Of a stretch of DNA of 64,000 nucleotides, positions 1-12,388 are shown piece after piece. The notes under the pieces are model-generated. The model made no database searches. It was given only the letters and a program-made list of their open reading frames with translations, and was not told the origin of the DNA. The stretch is from NCBI GenBank assembly GCA_032191485.1, contig JAVDOI010000010.1, positions 7,929,318-7,993,317 of the forward strand. Direction: 5' to 3'. This DNA is from Leptoclinus maculatus (taxonomy: Eukaryota; Chordata; Actinopteri; Perciformes; Stichaeidae). Each line of letters starts with the position of its first letter. Within the stretch, counting starts at the first letter, position 1. Position numbers and translations under genes: made by a program.

Positions 1-336
1 TTCTTCTGCTCTGCGATAATGTCTCAACTCTCCATCTCTCTTCCTGTCTCCATACACCTTTATCTCTGAAACCAGTGAATGAAAGTGATGCCTTAGTTAA
101 AGAAGCAACACATTGTGCGTTTATGACTTTGCCTCTGTGATGAAGAGCTCAGTAAGAAGGCTTCTGATATGAGAGAGTAAGGAGCAGACGGACACTGACA
201 TCTCAGAGGAACATATGGTTGAGAAGGGAAAGTGACAAATGGCAGAGTAGACTGACCTCTGCCAGGGAAAGTACAAGACTAAAGGTATTCCAGAGAGTAA
301 TTCTCCTCCCTTTGTCTTTCAGCTTCCTCGTCTTCC

Positions 337-367
<31 letters not shown>

Positions 368-489
368 ATTTACCTCCGTCTCTCCTTCAACTCAGATCTC
401 GTTCTCAGCTCATTAACAGCGTGTCCGCACACACCTAGCTCATCGCTCTGCTCGCTCAACCGTTTGCTTGCAAGATGTTCCCCAACCAC

Positions 490-523
<34 letters not shown>

Positions 524-3187
524 AAACACACAGAGAGACAGTACTACTCCCCACTGCACTGAACACACATCTAAACATAGTTGTTCGGTGAGATTGCATT
601 TGCCGCATCAGCCTTACATCAGGGTAATATAAAGACAATGCATTTGTAAGTAAATGTTTTTCTGTGTTTCCCCATCTCATTAGAAATAATGGCATATTAC
701 CTCAGTACTGACTCATTACTGGGCACACCATTCATTTCCTAACACTGCACCATCACTTCCAGCTTTAACTGAGAGGAATGGCTGAAAATAGCTCGTACAT
801 AATGGGTTTCCATGGTGAGAGTGGTGGAGAGACGGAGAGAGACGGAGGTGGAGGAGAGAAGGAGACGTCATGTTTCTTTGCCCATGGGGAAAGTGACCTC
901 TAAATCATGGCTGTCCTTGGAAGTGGTCTAGAAAAAGCTGTTAATGTTATCACACGGCCTCCCCCCTGAGGCATGTTTGCTACCCACCCAGCCCCTCTCA
1001 AAGAAACAGGCATGAGGGAGTCCTCAAATACAAACACATCTTCGTCTTTCTTCTGTCTGCAGTTAATTCTGAACTGACATGAAAGGAGTTAGCAGGAGCT
1101 GCTTTGAGTGGCAGGTTGCTGTCACCCATCCAGCTGCATTAGTGATGGGAATTTAATGCTGGCGGTTGCAGCGCTCAAAGTCTGCTGGCACTTACACAAA
1201 GCCAAGATGAAAATGTTCCCACAAAAGTAACCCCCCAGTCAATCTTTTTCGAGAGTCAACTTTATCTTTCTTTATTTTTGTTACAATAAATAAAGTATAA
1301 TGTGGTGTAGCTGGGCAAAAAAAATAACTTTGCTCAAAGATGACCTGAACAGGTCATCTTGGATCCCTGTAGTCAGTGTATTGCTGGTATTGGGTCTTGT
1401 AATTGTATAATTAATGAGGACCACATTCATCAGGACTGACTTTCAGCATTTTATTGCAAGGCACAAGAAATGGCATCAGCATAACTTTCCCTGTGTAGAG
1501 AGCGTAGCAACATAAACGGCGCAACGTTTTCTCGACATATCTCTTAAACGAATTAACACATCTTGTTTGTTTCATCAGTACAACAATGTAAGATTAAAAC
1601 ATGTTGCAGTGCTACGAGGGGTTATGTACTTCAACGTTTCTTGGCCGGGTGCAGTAACTTCCTGGAGGTTGCCAGCCCAACTTTATGCAAGAAAGCGATT
1701 AAGTGTATTTCCCCAAATTATGATCGATTTCTTTAACCTCACTTGTAAAATACTGAAGGTAAAGTGCAGCAAGAAAATGTGTACCTTCCCAAGGAAACGT
1801 CCAAAGCATTACAGATTCATGTGGTGTCATGAATGGTTAATGTCATTTTTTGTTGTTTATATCTTCAGCTAATGAAGCTTCATTTTGGAACCAATGTCTT
1901 GGTAGGAAGTTCGCGGATGCTCTGCTTTCCCTTGAGGTCAAATGTTTACTATGTCACACACACATACTGTACAGCAGCGCTGCCTTCAATGACTGATGAT
2001 TTAAAGCTCCCTGGCTATCGACAGATGTGTTACACTCGATTGAGCCGGATGCTGGTTACAGAATTAAGCACTCTCTTGTATTGAGGAGTGAGGTTTCCCT
2101 TGTAGCTTAATCCATTTTTTTCTTCATCGCCCCTTTCCAGTTGTTCATTGTGCAACCATGCATAATTGTTGGTATAAAAGTGAAGCCCTTAAGCTGTTGA
2201 ACGAAACGTCAGAGATTGTTTCTGGTGATCTTAGCTTTTGCTCAGTTAACGCACCTTCTATGATTAATTCAAACAATTGATTGTTTTTTTTCTTTTAAAA
2301 GCAAACATGGACAGGAAAGTGTGCTAAAGAGCTGTCAAAGTCACTTCCACAGTGAATTGATACAGATACTACTAACAGCTTGCGGATGCATTTGCTAGAT
2401 GAAACTTGATTCTCAGCTGTATTGAACAAACGTGTGGAGGCGATAAAGAAGTGACTTTAAAAATTGCAGCCACATTTGAGCCCTTGTTGCGATCAAGTAA
2501 ATCATGAAGCCATGGTTGTGCAGCTTAATCAAATCTTAACTGCCTCTGCCTTCTTTATTGTGTGCCAACCTTGTGCCAGCTGCTATGACCTAGTTTAAAA
2601 TGAGAGTGGTTGTGTATTACATCTTGTTTTTTTTTTGCTTCTTTCATTCTCCAGATGCTTTTACATCACTCTGCCTCAATTTAAACAGCAGGCCTGTTTC
2701 ATTTAGATGTCCTCTCTCTCTCTCATTCTCCCTCTTGTGAAAGAGAACAAGAACGTTATCGGGCATCTCAGAATCCCAGTTCACAGCATTAATCCCCTCT
2801 AGATTCATAATTCATATCCCTCTGCAGATGGACCTGATTCTCAGTTTTGAGAGCTCACCAGGTGTGATGTCTTGTCTCTTTGATTCCCTTTTTCTTCTTT
2901 TGAGAACATCTGATAGAAGGGAGAATAGCTGAGCATGAGAGCTGAGATAAAAGGATGATATTAAAGATGATATCTGTTTTCCCCGCCTATGTGCCACACA
3001 TGTTTATGCACCTTTATAAAATATCACAAGCCACTGCAGTTACCCTTTTTACAAAAAAAATGTTTTACCGTCAATGAGCCAGAGTCCTTTTTCTAAATCA
3101 GATTTTGACATTTTAAATGACCTTTTGGGCTACCGTAATCTCCATACCTCCTCGATGATTGACTGCATTCTTTTCTTTGTCTCCCAG
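1..3187 (+). other. lrp8 intron sequence upstream of the first visible EGF exon
   Basis: No cysteine-rich LDLa-type exon or other coding exon is visible here. The stretch is most simply the intron between the last ligand-binding exon, which lies off the left edge, and the EGF exon at 3188. It contains a CT-rich tract near 340-361, an (AC)n tract at about 488-520 and a perfect palindrome at 1337-1360. Confidence 0.6.
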
Positions 3188-6100
3188 GGCTGAATGAGTG
3201 TATGATCAACAACGGCGGCTGCTCCCATGTCTGCATGGACCGACCAATTGGCTTTGAGTGCCAGTGCCCCAGTGGCTACCAGCTACTGGACAAAAAGACT
3301 TGTGGTGGTAAATAAAGACACTTTAGACAGACAGGCAAGACAGATACATAATTTTAGCTGCTGACCAAGCTACTACGAGACACTGTGTGTGTGTGTGTGT
3401 TTATATATTTATATATATACACATACACTCTGTCCTTCACACTTTCCCCATCCTTTTAACACTAACGTTTCCCCATAACACCCAAGGAAAAAGCCTGACA
3501 TCTGCTTGAAGGAAGTAGAGCGGAGAAGTCGACAGAGGAGACACGCCCTGTCTCTCACTATCGACTTATTTCTTCCCATTAACTCAATGACAAACATGTC
3601 TGTGTGTTTCTCCCGCACTTGCAGTTATTAATGTGCATATTTACTCATCCGTCACAGCTGTTAGTCTTAGAAATTCATTGCTGTATTTACATTAAGTGAA
3701 TTTAGTTTCCGGTCTTATCTAGTGCAGCTCATGAGGGTGAATTAGTCACTGTCTGTTTGGGCCCCGTCTCTCTGCAATCGATTAATAGACTCTCTTCTCT
3801 CTTCTCCCTGCAGACATTGACGAGTGTGAGAACCCTGATGCTTGTAGCCAGATCTGCATCAACTACAAGGGGGATTTTAAATGTGAATGCCATGAAGGCT
3901 ATGAGATGGACCCTGTTACTAAGACCTGCAAGGCAGAAGGTGAGTAGCAAAGCTCAATAATCAACAATGCAAGATGTCTGAGACAATAGGATTCATGTTA
4001 GGGTTTCCTATCAGGTTGAAAATGAGAATCAAAAGGATGCCAGAGGTTTTGAACGTGTTGTGCTTATGCTTCATGTCCCTGCATTACCGAGTAAATTAAA
4101 TATTTTGTTCTTTTTTTATATATATTATGCAGTTCTTAACCTAAATAGTTGCTGTTGTACAGACAGATTTTCCTCCACTGAAAGTACAAACATCTGCGTT
4201 GTATTGTTGATAACAAGACATTCTCTCAAATGTTGCGCTGCCTCATTAGTGCTTCACACTAACACTTTGGAGCCGCAGTGTCAAAACCCTCCTCATCTCA
4301 TAATCGCAAACATCTTTCTGCTGTAAGGTTCTAACAGTTGCTCTGCACTTGCTTGTGCAATTGACATAAATTGCTTAATCATAAAGAAAGCCAGCATCAA
4401 CAAGGCAAGCCCTTTGGTTTCTCCCAGGCCAAATCTGTCCTCAAGTGTCCTGTCACATTAGACAGTTTCCTGAGTGACAGAGTGATATGTTCAACCATGC
4501 TGAACACTTATAATTAGGTAAAAACAACTCTTCGGGGGTACCTGGTTGAGTCACGGTGGATGCTAATTACATCAAATTGAATCTGGTGTCTCGTTAGGCT
4601 TGTTGACAACAGTTGTTGGACTAGTGGAGACCAAAGTGAACTGCTTAGAGGCCATTTCATTTTGCCCTTCAACCATGGCCAAAAGTTATTAGCATGAGGC
4701 TTACAGAGAGACGCCAGTTTATATGTTTACAATCCATTTCACCGAAAATGTTGATTATTTAATTGGCAGGAAACAGTGAGTCAAATGAAATGTGGTGATT
4801 TGGTCCCTGTGGCTGTCAATTGCTGTGATTTAATTTCCCTCTATTAGGCTGAGCTGATATCAAAGCTCAGCACTCACATGTGTGTGTTTGCATTCGTACA
4901 CACTGTATGGATTGTATCTGCCCCCTGCCTCTGTCTGCACTTGTGTATTTCTCTCTGCACGACTGCCCGATGTGTTTGCTATCAGTTCATCATGGCCAGG
5001 AGAGAACTGTGTGTCTGGCTGCGTGTCAAAAGCAGCGCAAGCAGAATAGCAGTGAATGCAGCCGTTCCACCGCTGCCGTTGACAGTCCATAAAACCAGCA
5101 GGGGACTATTTCCCCCTTTTTAGAGGGGTTGGAAATGTTGTCATTGTAATGGCCAGATTTGGAGAACACTTAGTCCCGACCAGCACTGCCATCATTCAGA
5201 CCTAGAGGTGGGAGAGGGAGGAAAGGGAAGAAAGAGGGAAACGTGCAAGAGTGCGATACTACAACGAGGTTACGACACAGACTGTCAAAAGGAAAGTGAG
5301 GCCAGCTATTAATGAGAGAATATTATATCTGCCTCTGGAGATAACTGGCTGCAGCTGCCATCCTATTACCATGCAGTGTCAGAAAGAGAGAGGCTCAATA
5401 TAGATGTTACAAGACCAAGGTGGGCTGTATAGTTGCCAGCAAAAAGTGATAAAACCTTCCCTGTGGCATCTATTACCCACTTGACTTTTTCCTGCCAGAA
5501 TTATAGGAAATATTAATGAAGATGGCATGATAATATAAATGCGTTTTTGGCCCCTGTTCACATTTGGGGCTAATTAAAATGCATCCTGGGTGACCTTATC
5601 ACAAGTGGACAGCTCTAAAAATAGGTGAGTGCACCCAAAACTCTGTGATGTAGATGCTCAATGCTTAGTTACAGTATGTGTGCTTCTACTGTAGCATTAC
5701 AAAGCTACCCACCTCAACTCCACTTATTTACTTGACTTTTAATATTTAGACTTCATAATGTCTTCAATTTGAAAATGTATACAGGTAATATGAATTAAAT
5801 TGTATAAATAATGATTTAAATGATGAAAAAATGAAGGAAGTGATGTGTAAATTCAAAACATAATGTGCAAATATTAGAAAATGAAAATACACATAAGATG
5901 AAAACTATAAATATTAAATTTTTTTAGATATAAAATAATGTTGGTAGGTCACCTGCCAAGAAATCCAATAAATGACTATAAAAAAGTACATTTTACAAAA
6001 AAACAGAATTGAGCATACACCCTTTTCCCAAGCTTCAACTATCAAGAACAAGTAATGTTATAATTTAGTCTGGAGTGGATGGCAATCTTAATACGCTTAT

Positions 6101-9100
6101 TTTCTCTTAAGGTGTGTGGGAAAAGTTGTTGGCGGACAGGATAGTCATTTTACAACATCTGTGGTATTTATGGCATCAAGACAGCAGGGCAGATGTGCGT
6201 GCGTGGTAGACACGTTGCAAAAAAAGGCCTTCTGAGGTATGTAGGATGCCAGGTATGTGATAGTTATCACAGTGCAGAATAGTTTACATGATGGTCTCAT
6301 TCTGTGTGTTTTTTGTGTACTTCTTTATCTGGTATGCAAATATCCACTGCATGTCCTCTTCCATAGCTCTGAGGCTGACAGCAAATATGTATTTTTAGCC
6401 ATGCTAGCACCATAGGTTTAGGAATAGCATTGTCTATGTGGATGTTAGCATTTAGCTCAAAACACCACTCTGCCCAAGTCTAGCTTCACTGAGCCACTAG
6501 CATGGCTGCACACGTCTTGTATCTAGTAGTAGTTACAATTTCCCGACCGATAACATCAAATAGGAGTGGGAAATAGAACATCTAATCCCAAGTGATCCCA
6601 TGAGATGCATTTGAGATGGATTCTGCAACCAGGGGAGACCTGCAATCCATAGCTGCCCCTATAATTGACACAGTGCAGGTATAAAAAGACTAGGCCTGTC
6701 CTCCACCAAAGAAATTCTAACACTCTTACACTCGTACGATTTTGTCAACTAATCGATAAGTTGATTTAATCGACAGATCTGTAAAACTTTCTCCAAAATC
6801 TTGTGTTTACCAGGGATGTGTTTTTAAGTTTTTTGGCAATAAGTCATTCAGCATGAAAAAGCATAAAGAATGAAATATCAACAATAGAAATCTTAGGCAC
6901 CCAGGTATTGACATTATTCTGTCTGTTTAAATTGATTGCAGTTGAAGAGTGAGATGAGGGAACTCAGATGCTTGTTTTGTTCGGTGGCCAAGTCTGATTT
7001 GGCTTTGTTCAAGGTTGTTTATCGGCCCTCAGAGGGAATTAATGCATCGCTAGTCTTTTAGTGTGTGCGTGTGCACGCTCATTCATGTCTATTTAGTTCT
7101 ACTTCCTCTGTTCGAAAGTTGACAGCTTGCTGTTTAAAGAGGTGCCGAATGCCAAGGTACCGCTAATCTATATTTGCAAGGAGAAGGTAATAAGGTCCGT
7201 ACAATTTAATGAAGCATCCAGACACACTGATCAATACTTAAACTATGCAGCAGTTTTTAAATGAAGGATTATTGTCCCTGCACTCTTGTTAGATGAGGAT
7301 ATTGAGCTGTATCACGCAAGCTTTGTTGTGTTATTTATCTGTGCTAAAAGATGACAGTAAGAGTATCGACTTGGGTGCTACAAATATGCAGCATCACATT
7401 AAGCTGCGATGCCTTTTGACACTGTGGTGAAGCCTCTGTGTTATTACAGTAGAGGAATGTCTACATCATCCACTGACACGCAGCATCGTGTTCAACCGTC
7501 TTATCCGAGGGTTTTGACGCTGTGCTGAAAAAAAACAATCTCTCAGGCTTATCGGCATCTTCATCCTTTTTGTCCTGCCTTTGCAGCAGAATAATGTTGT
7601 ATGCTAATCCAATCTAAATCCGGATCATGTTTGCTCAGAATGCCTTAAAAGTGAATTCCACTGGCTAAAGGTTATATTTACTTTATTACACTTTACTTGC
7701 TTGCTATATTTGAACCACATAAGGGGTGCTGTGCAGAGGGGATGAGTGCAGCTCCTTTCTAATAAGAGATAATGTCATCAACCCTTCTTCCGGCCCTTTA
7801 CCTAATTGTCAAAGCTTATTTGACTGGCCATTATTGCAGTACATACCAACTCCACCTACCAATAATGTATTCATCTTATTAATGTATTAAACCTGCATCT
7901 AAATGGCTTTTTACTGGGACTGATTGTAAATTTCAGGATAAACTCTCCCATACTTAGGCCGCAAAGTTCACACTTTTTCAAGGGCAATACATATTGTTGT
8001 ACTTTGTGTGCAGGAAAGAGCCCTTACCTGCTGTTCACCAACCGGCATGAGATCCGACGCATCGACCTGGTAAAGAGGGACTACAGCCAGGTGGTGTCCA
8101 CCCAGAAGAACGCTGTAGCTCTGGACCTGGATGTGGCCAACAACCGAGTCTTCTGGTGCGACCGCTTTCACCGGAAAATCTACAGGTAAACGTTTACAGA
8201 CGAAACCTTAATTACAATTTACAAAACTAATTTCATATCGGATACATTTTCGTAGATCAGAAACTCTTGGATTTGAAAACAAAACCTCTTTGACATTTTG
8301 ACAACTTCAGATTTTAGACAAAATAATATAAATGTGACCTTACCGACACTGGAAGTGCCAAACCTTATATTGTTGCACCCTGGCGTTATTTGATTTGCCT
8401 GTATTTGATTTACTGAGCATCTACTTGTAATCAACTGAGACAATGGTTCAGGCCTGCTACTGTTGTAGATTCATTTCACCCATTGTTATCCCGACTACGA
8501 TTTCTCCCCAGAGTGTATTCTAATTGGAGCACTGTGTTCCCTTCATGAAATGGATGTTAAGAGAAAAGCTCTCTGGGGAAACTAACATTTTAATTCCTGT
8601 TCGGGAGCACAGCTGCCTGGGCCTCACCTCACACCTCTGCCGGGGGCCAAATCATTAGCGGGCAGGGCAACCCATGAGTTAGGCCTTGTCTATTCTGATA
8701 AGTGGTGCACCTAAGAAGGATGCCAACCCCCAGATGAACCTGCTCAGCGCATTGCCCAAGGCTACAGCTCGCATACCAGTCCCATTCTCCACTCCTCTCC
8801 ACTCCTCTGAAATGTTTGTTAAATGCTTTGGATTGTAATGAAATCACAAAAAGAGAAAAACATTTTTTATAAGGATGAATCTTTTTTGATAGGATGCCAT
8901 GTAATAATAACAAATAGTGTCAGGCAGTCAACTTCCCTCCACTACACATCCATTCTGTGATAATGGCTGGTTTTCTGTAGACTATGAATCACATATTCTC
9001 CTCCCCTCAAAATACTCGCTGCGTCCCCCTTTGTCTTTATCTCGCTCTCTCCTCTCCCCCCCCCCCCCCCGCAGTGCCTTCATCCATGAGGCCAGTGACC

Positions 9101-11170
9101 CCTCCCAGCAGGTGCCACTGCTTGATTCTCTCCTGCAGACCCCCGTGGGTCTGGCTCTGGACTGGCTCCAACACAACCTGTACTGGGCCGACTCCGGAGA
9201 CAAATCCATCTCTGTGGCCTCAGTGGACGCCACCAAGAGACGCGTCCTCATCAACACCGACCTGAGTGAACCCCGGGCCATAGCGCTGGATCCCCATCAA
9301 GGGTAAGGAGGAGGAGATGTGTGTACATTGTCCAGGAGCACATTACAAAATGCCTTGACCTACACGATTAATTGATAATGTATGCTAATTACTAAACTGT
9401 ATGCTATTAATTTACATAGAAATATACAGTATGTCGGCATAAAATTGTCAAACTGATTTATATTGGTGACCCACCCCTATATCTCTTTGAATATGCTGGC
9501 AGACACTAAATTCTAAATGTATCTATTTCTTTTTATCAAAAATCATTTTCAATGACCCTAGATAAAGATTTGTTTTAGGTGAGTTCAGCCCGGGATCCAG
9601 GAAATTAATAAACATAATCCTCTTCTGAGACCATATCTAATGGTAAATATAAGAGAACGCTTGTTGCTGTACGTGGGAATCCAGAATAACAAGCCTGTGA
9701 CCCATTTAGCATCCTGACTCAATAGTTTTATAGAAATTCTGTCCCAGATGAGCGTTCCTAATCTGGGAAGCTTTATGAATTTGTGCCAGCGTGTGCTTCT
9801 GCATCTTTTGTTTTCTGGTGATCCAAACCCAGATGAAAACAAACAGTCGCAAAAATAAACTTAAATAAACAGGCACACATCCTAAACTGATGCACACAGG
9901 GACAATTTCTGCACATTAGAGACCCAAGCGTGACTGCTCCAACAGGAATCCAGCACACAGATTTCTTACTCTTGATGGCAAATAAAAGTTTTGGCTTTGC
10001 GGGAAAATTCACTTAATGTCAGTAATAACCATAGAAAGGACGTAATCTGTAAATCACACTGTATTTTACTGCCGTGATTGCTGACCGATATTACCCAATA
10101 ACCATTCAAACTATACAGAACTCATACAATAACAGCTTTTACTTTTTACAACACATTAAGTCTGCCACAAATCAATGCTATGGCTGCAGTTTTTACTAAC
10201 ACTGATAATGTACATTAGCACAGCTGCAGAGTTGCATTGAATACATTGCTTCTAATTATGACATGATGGGCTGTTTAAGATTTGTCCCGAACACATCTGG
10301 AAACAAAAAAGTTCCAGATTCAAGTTTGTACAAAAGATGATTCTGTTACTGCTTTGCTGCTCTTTTGTCTTGTGTTGGGATGTTATGGTGCTGAACGGAC
10401 AGCTCCCATAGAGTGCTCTTTACCCGGATCACCATCACCAGACAAATAATTCCATTATAAATGCTGAGAATCTCCAAAAAATTTGAAAAAGGGAAGCTAT
10501 CTTAAGATAAAAAGGAATAATACTTGTGCAGTATGAAATTGTTTACTTCCACATGTCTTACTGAGTGCAGCAGCACAACATGAAGACGCTGTAATAACAC
10601 AATAAGTGTGCTTCCTTTTGTTCAATCCAGCTTCATGTACTGGTCCGACTGGGGCACGCGAGCCAAGATCGAGAAGGCCGGGATGAATGGAGTGGACCGA
10701 CAGGTGCTGGTGGCTGATAACATTGAATGGCCCAATGGCATCACGCTAGGTGAGAGGAGAACAGCTGCTTTTCAACTCCTGTCATTATGTTATATATTAC
10801 ACAGTGCTATATTGTACACCTATTGTTGTGTGTTTCTGAATGCGCCTGAAGCAGAGTCCTTAAAAAGAGCTAATGCACTCAATCAACTGATTGTAAGTAA
10901 AGGTCAACAGTAATTCCAATTATAAGGGTAAATGCTAAATGATAATGGCAAGAAATAGATTAATAAAGTTATCACAGTTGCTTTGAATGACATTTGAAGT
11001 GTTTTAGAAGTTATAGATCATCACCATAAAACTCGCGGTGGTGTAATCGTGAGAATCTGACATTTTAGAACGTAATCAATATCACCTAAAGAGGGATTTG
11101 TCAGTCAGTGTGCAAGAGTGCTTACCGTGAAGACAATCAATTTGTATTCAGCTTGGAAAAAGCCCTTTTT

Positions 11171-11208
<38 letters not shown>

Positions 11209-11516
11209 CTCAGATGTAGCCAACAAGCGTCTGTACTGGGTCGATTCAAAGCTGCACCTTGTAGCCAGCGTGGACCTGAACGGAGCTCACCGCAGAACAC
11301 ACGTGTCATCCGCTGAGAGACTGGGACACCCCTACGCTCTGGCTGTTTTTGAGGTTTGTGTGCAACAGATTTGTAATGGTTTTGCCGTTGTCTGTGGTAT
11401 CATCCAGTCTCCCACATCTCATCATATCTACATCTCTCTCATTAGCCTCGCAGGGGCCTGCAGTGTGACTGGGAGTCTGAATGTAATGACTGTTAAATTC
11501 AATTTACTGTGTGCTC

Positions 11517-11594
<78 letters not shown>

Positions 11595-12355
11595 TGTTTT
11601 CCCTTGTGGGATTGACTGGCTGAGAATACTAAACAGAAGACAGCTATAGAGCAGCCTAAAGCAACCCACGCACTCATGCTTTTGGTCATAAGCCAGCTTC
11701 CCTGTGTGTGTGTGTGTGTGTGTCTGTGTGTCTGTGTGTCTGTGTGCGTGCATGCAAGCATGCATGCTTTTACATGCCTATAAACTCTTGTCTGGCATGT
11801 CCCTGTTGTTGCTTCTGCAGCAAAGTCCCAGCCAGTTTCAGATGGCTGCTAATGACATCACCCAAGTGGCCTATTCCCCTGTGGGACTGGAGGGGAACTG
11901 GTCTAAGTGGGAACAGAGTAGCAGATTTCATACAGCAGCAGACCAGATTTACAAGCATGGATTTGTTGAAAAATACCAACTTGGGTTTGAATTGCATTTG
12001 CGACACCAACACGAGATTCAAATGTCTTTAGAATACAAACTGCTCACATGTCACTGTTTTAACCTTTTAAAGTGAAAATAGCAACAGAGGTAAGCTGTCC
12101 AAAGCGTAACCTTGAGGGTTTTCCTTACTGTACTCTGCTGTTAGTCCACCCTGCAGGCAGCACTGTAGTGCAACTCACAGAAATGATGATACATTCCCTC
12201 TGGTGGAATACCTCATCGATCCGGGGCTTCTCTGCCCTGTTGTGACAACAAGGTGACCTTCTTGTTCAGGTTGTTGAACCAGCCCCATGTTATTGACTGG
12301 AGCTTGTTGTAATGTGCATCACATTACCATGTCTTTCTGACTCAGTGACTGACTC

Positions 12356-12388
<33 letters not shown>

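Noticed and set aside
11499..11765. His-Thr and Cys-Val repeat frames here and at 52536-53343
   Set aside because: They are translations of (GT)n microsatellites with no flanking homology.
11704..12075. Extra lrp8 exon after the CTTCTGCAG acceptor-like site at 11820
   Set aside because: The following frame has no resemblance to LDL-receptor domains, and the exons at 11214-11353 and 15392-15533 join perfectly in phase without it.
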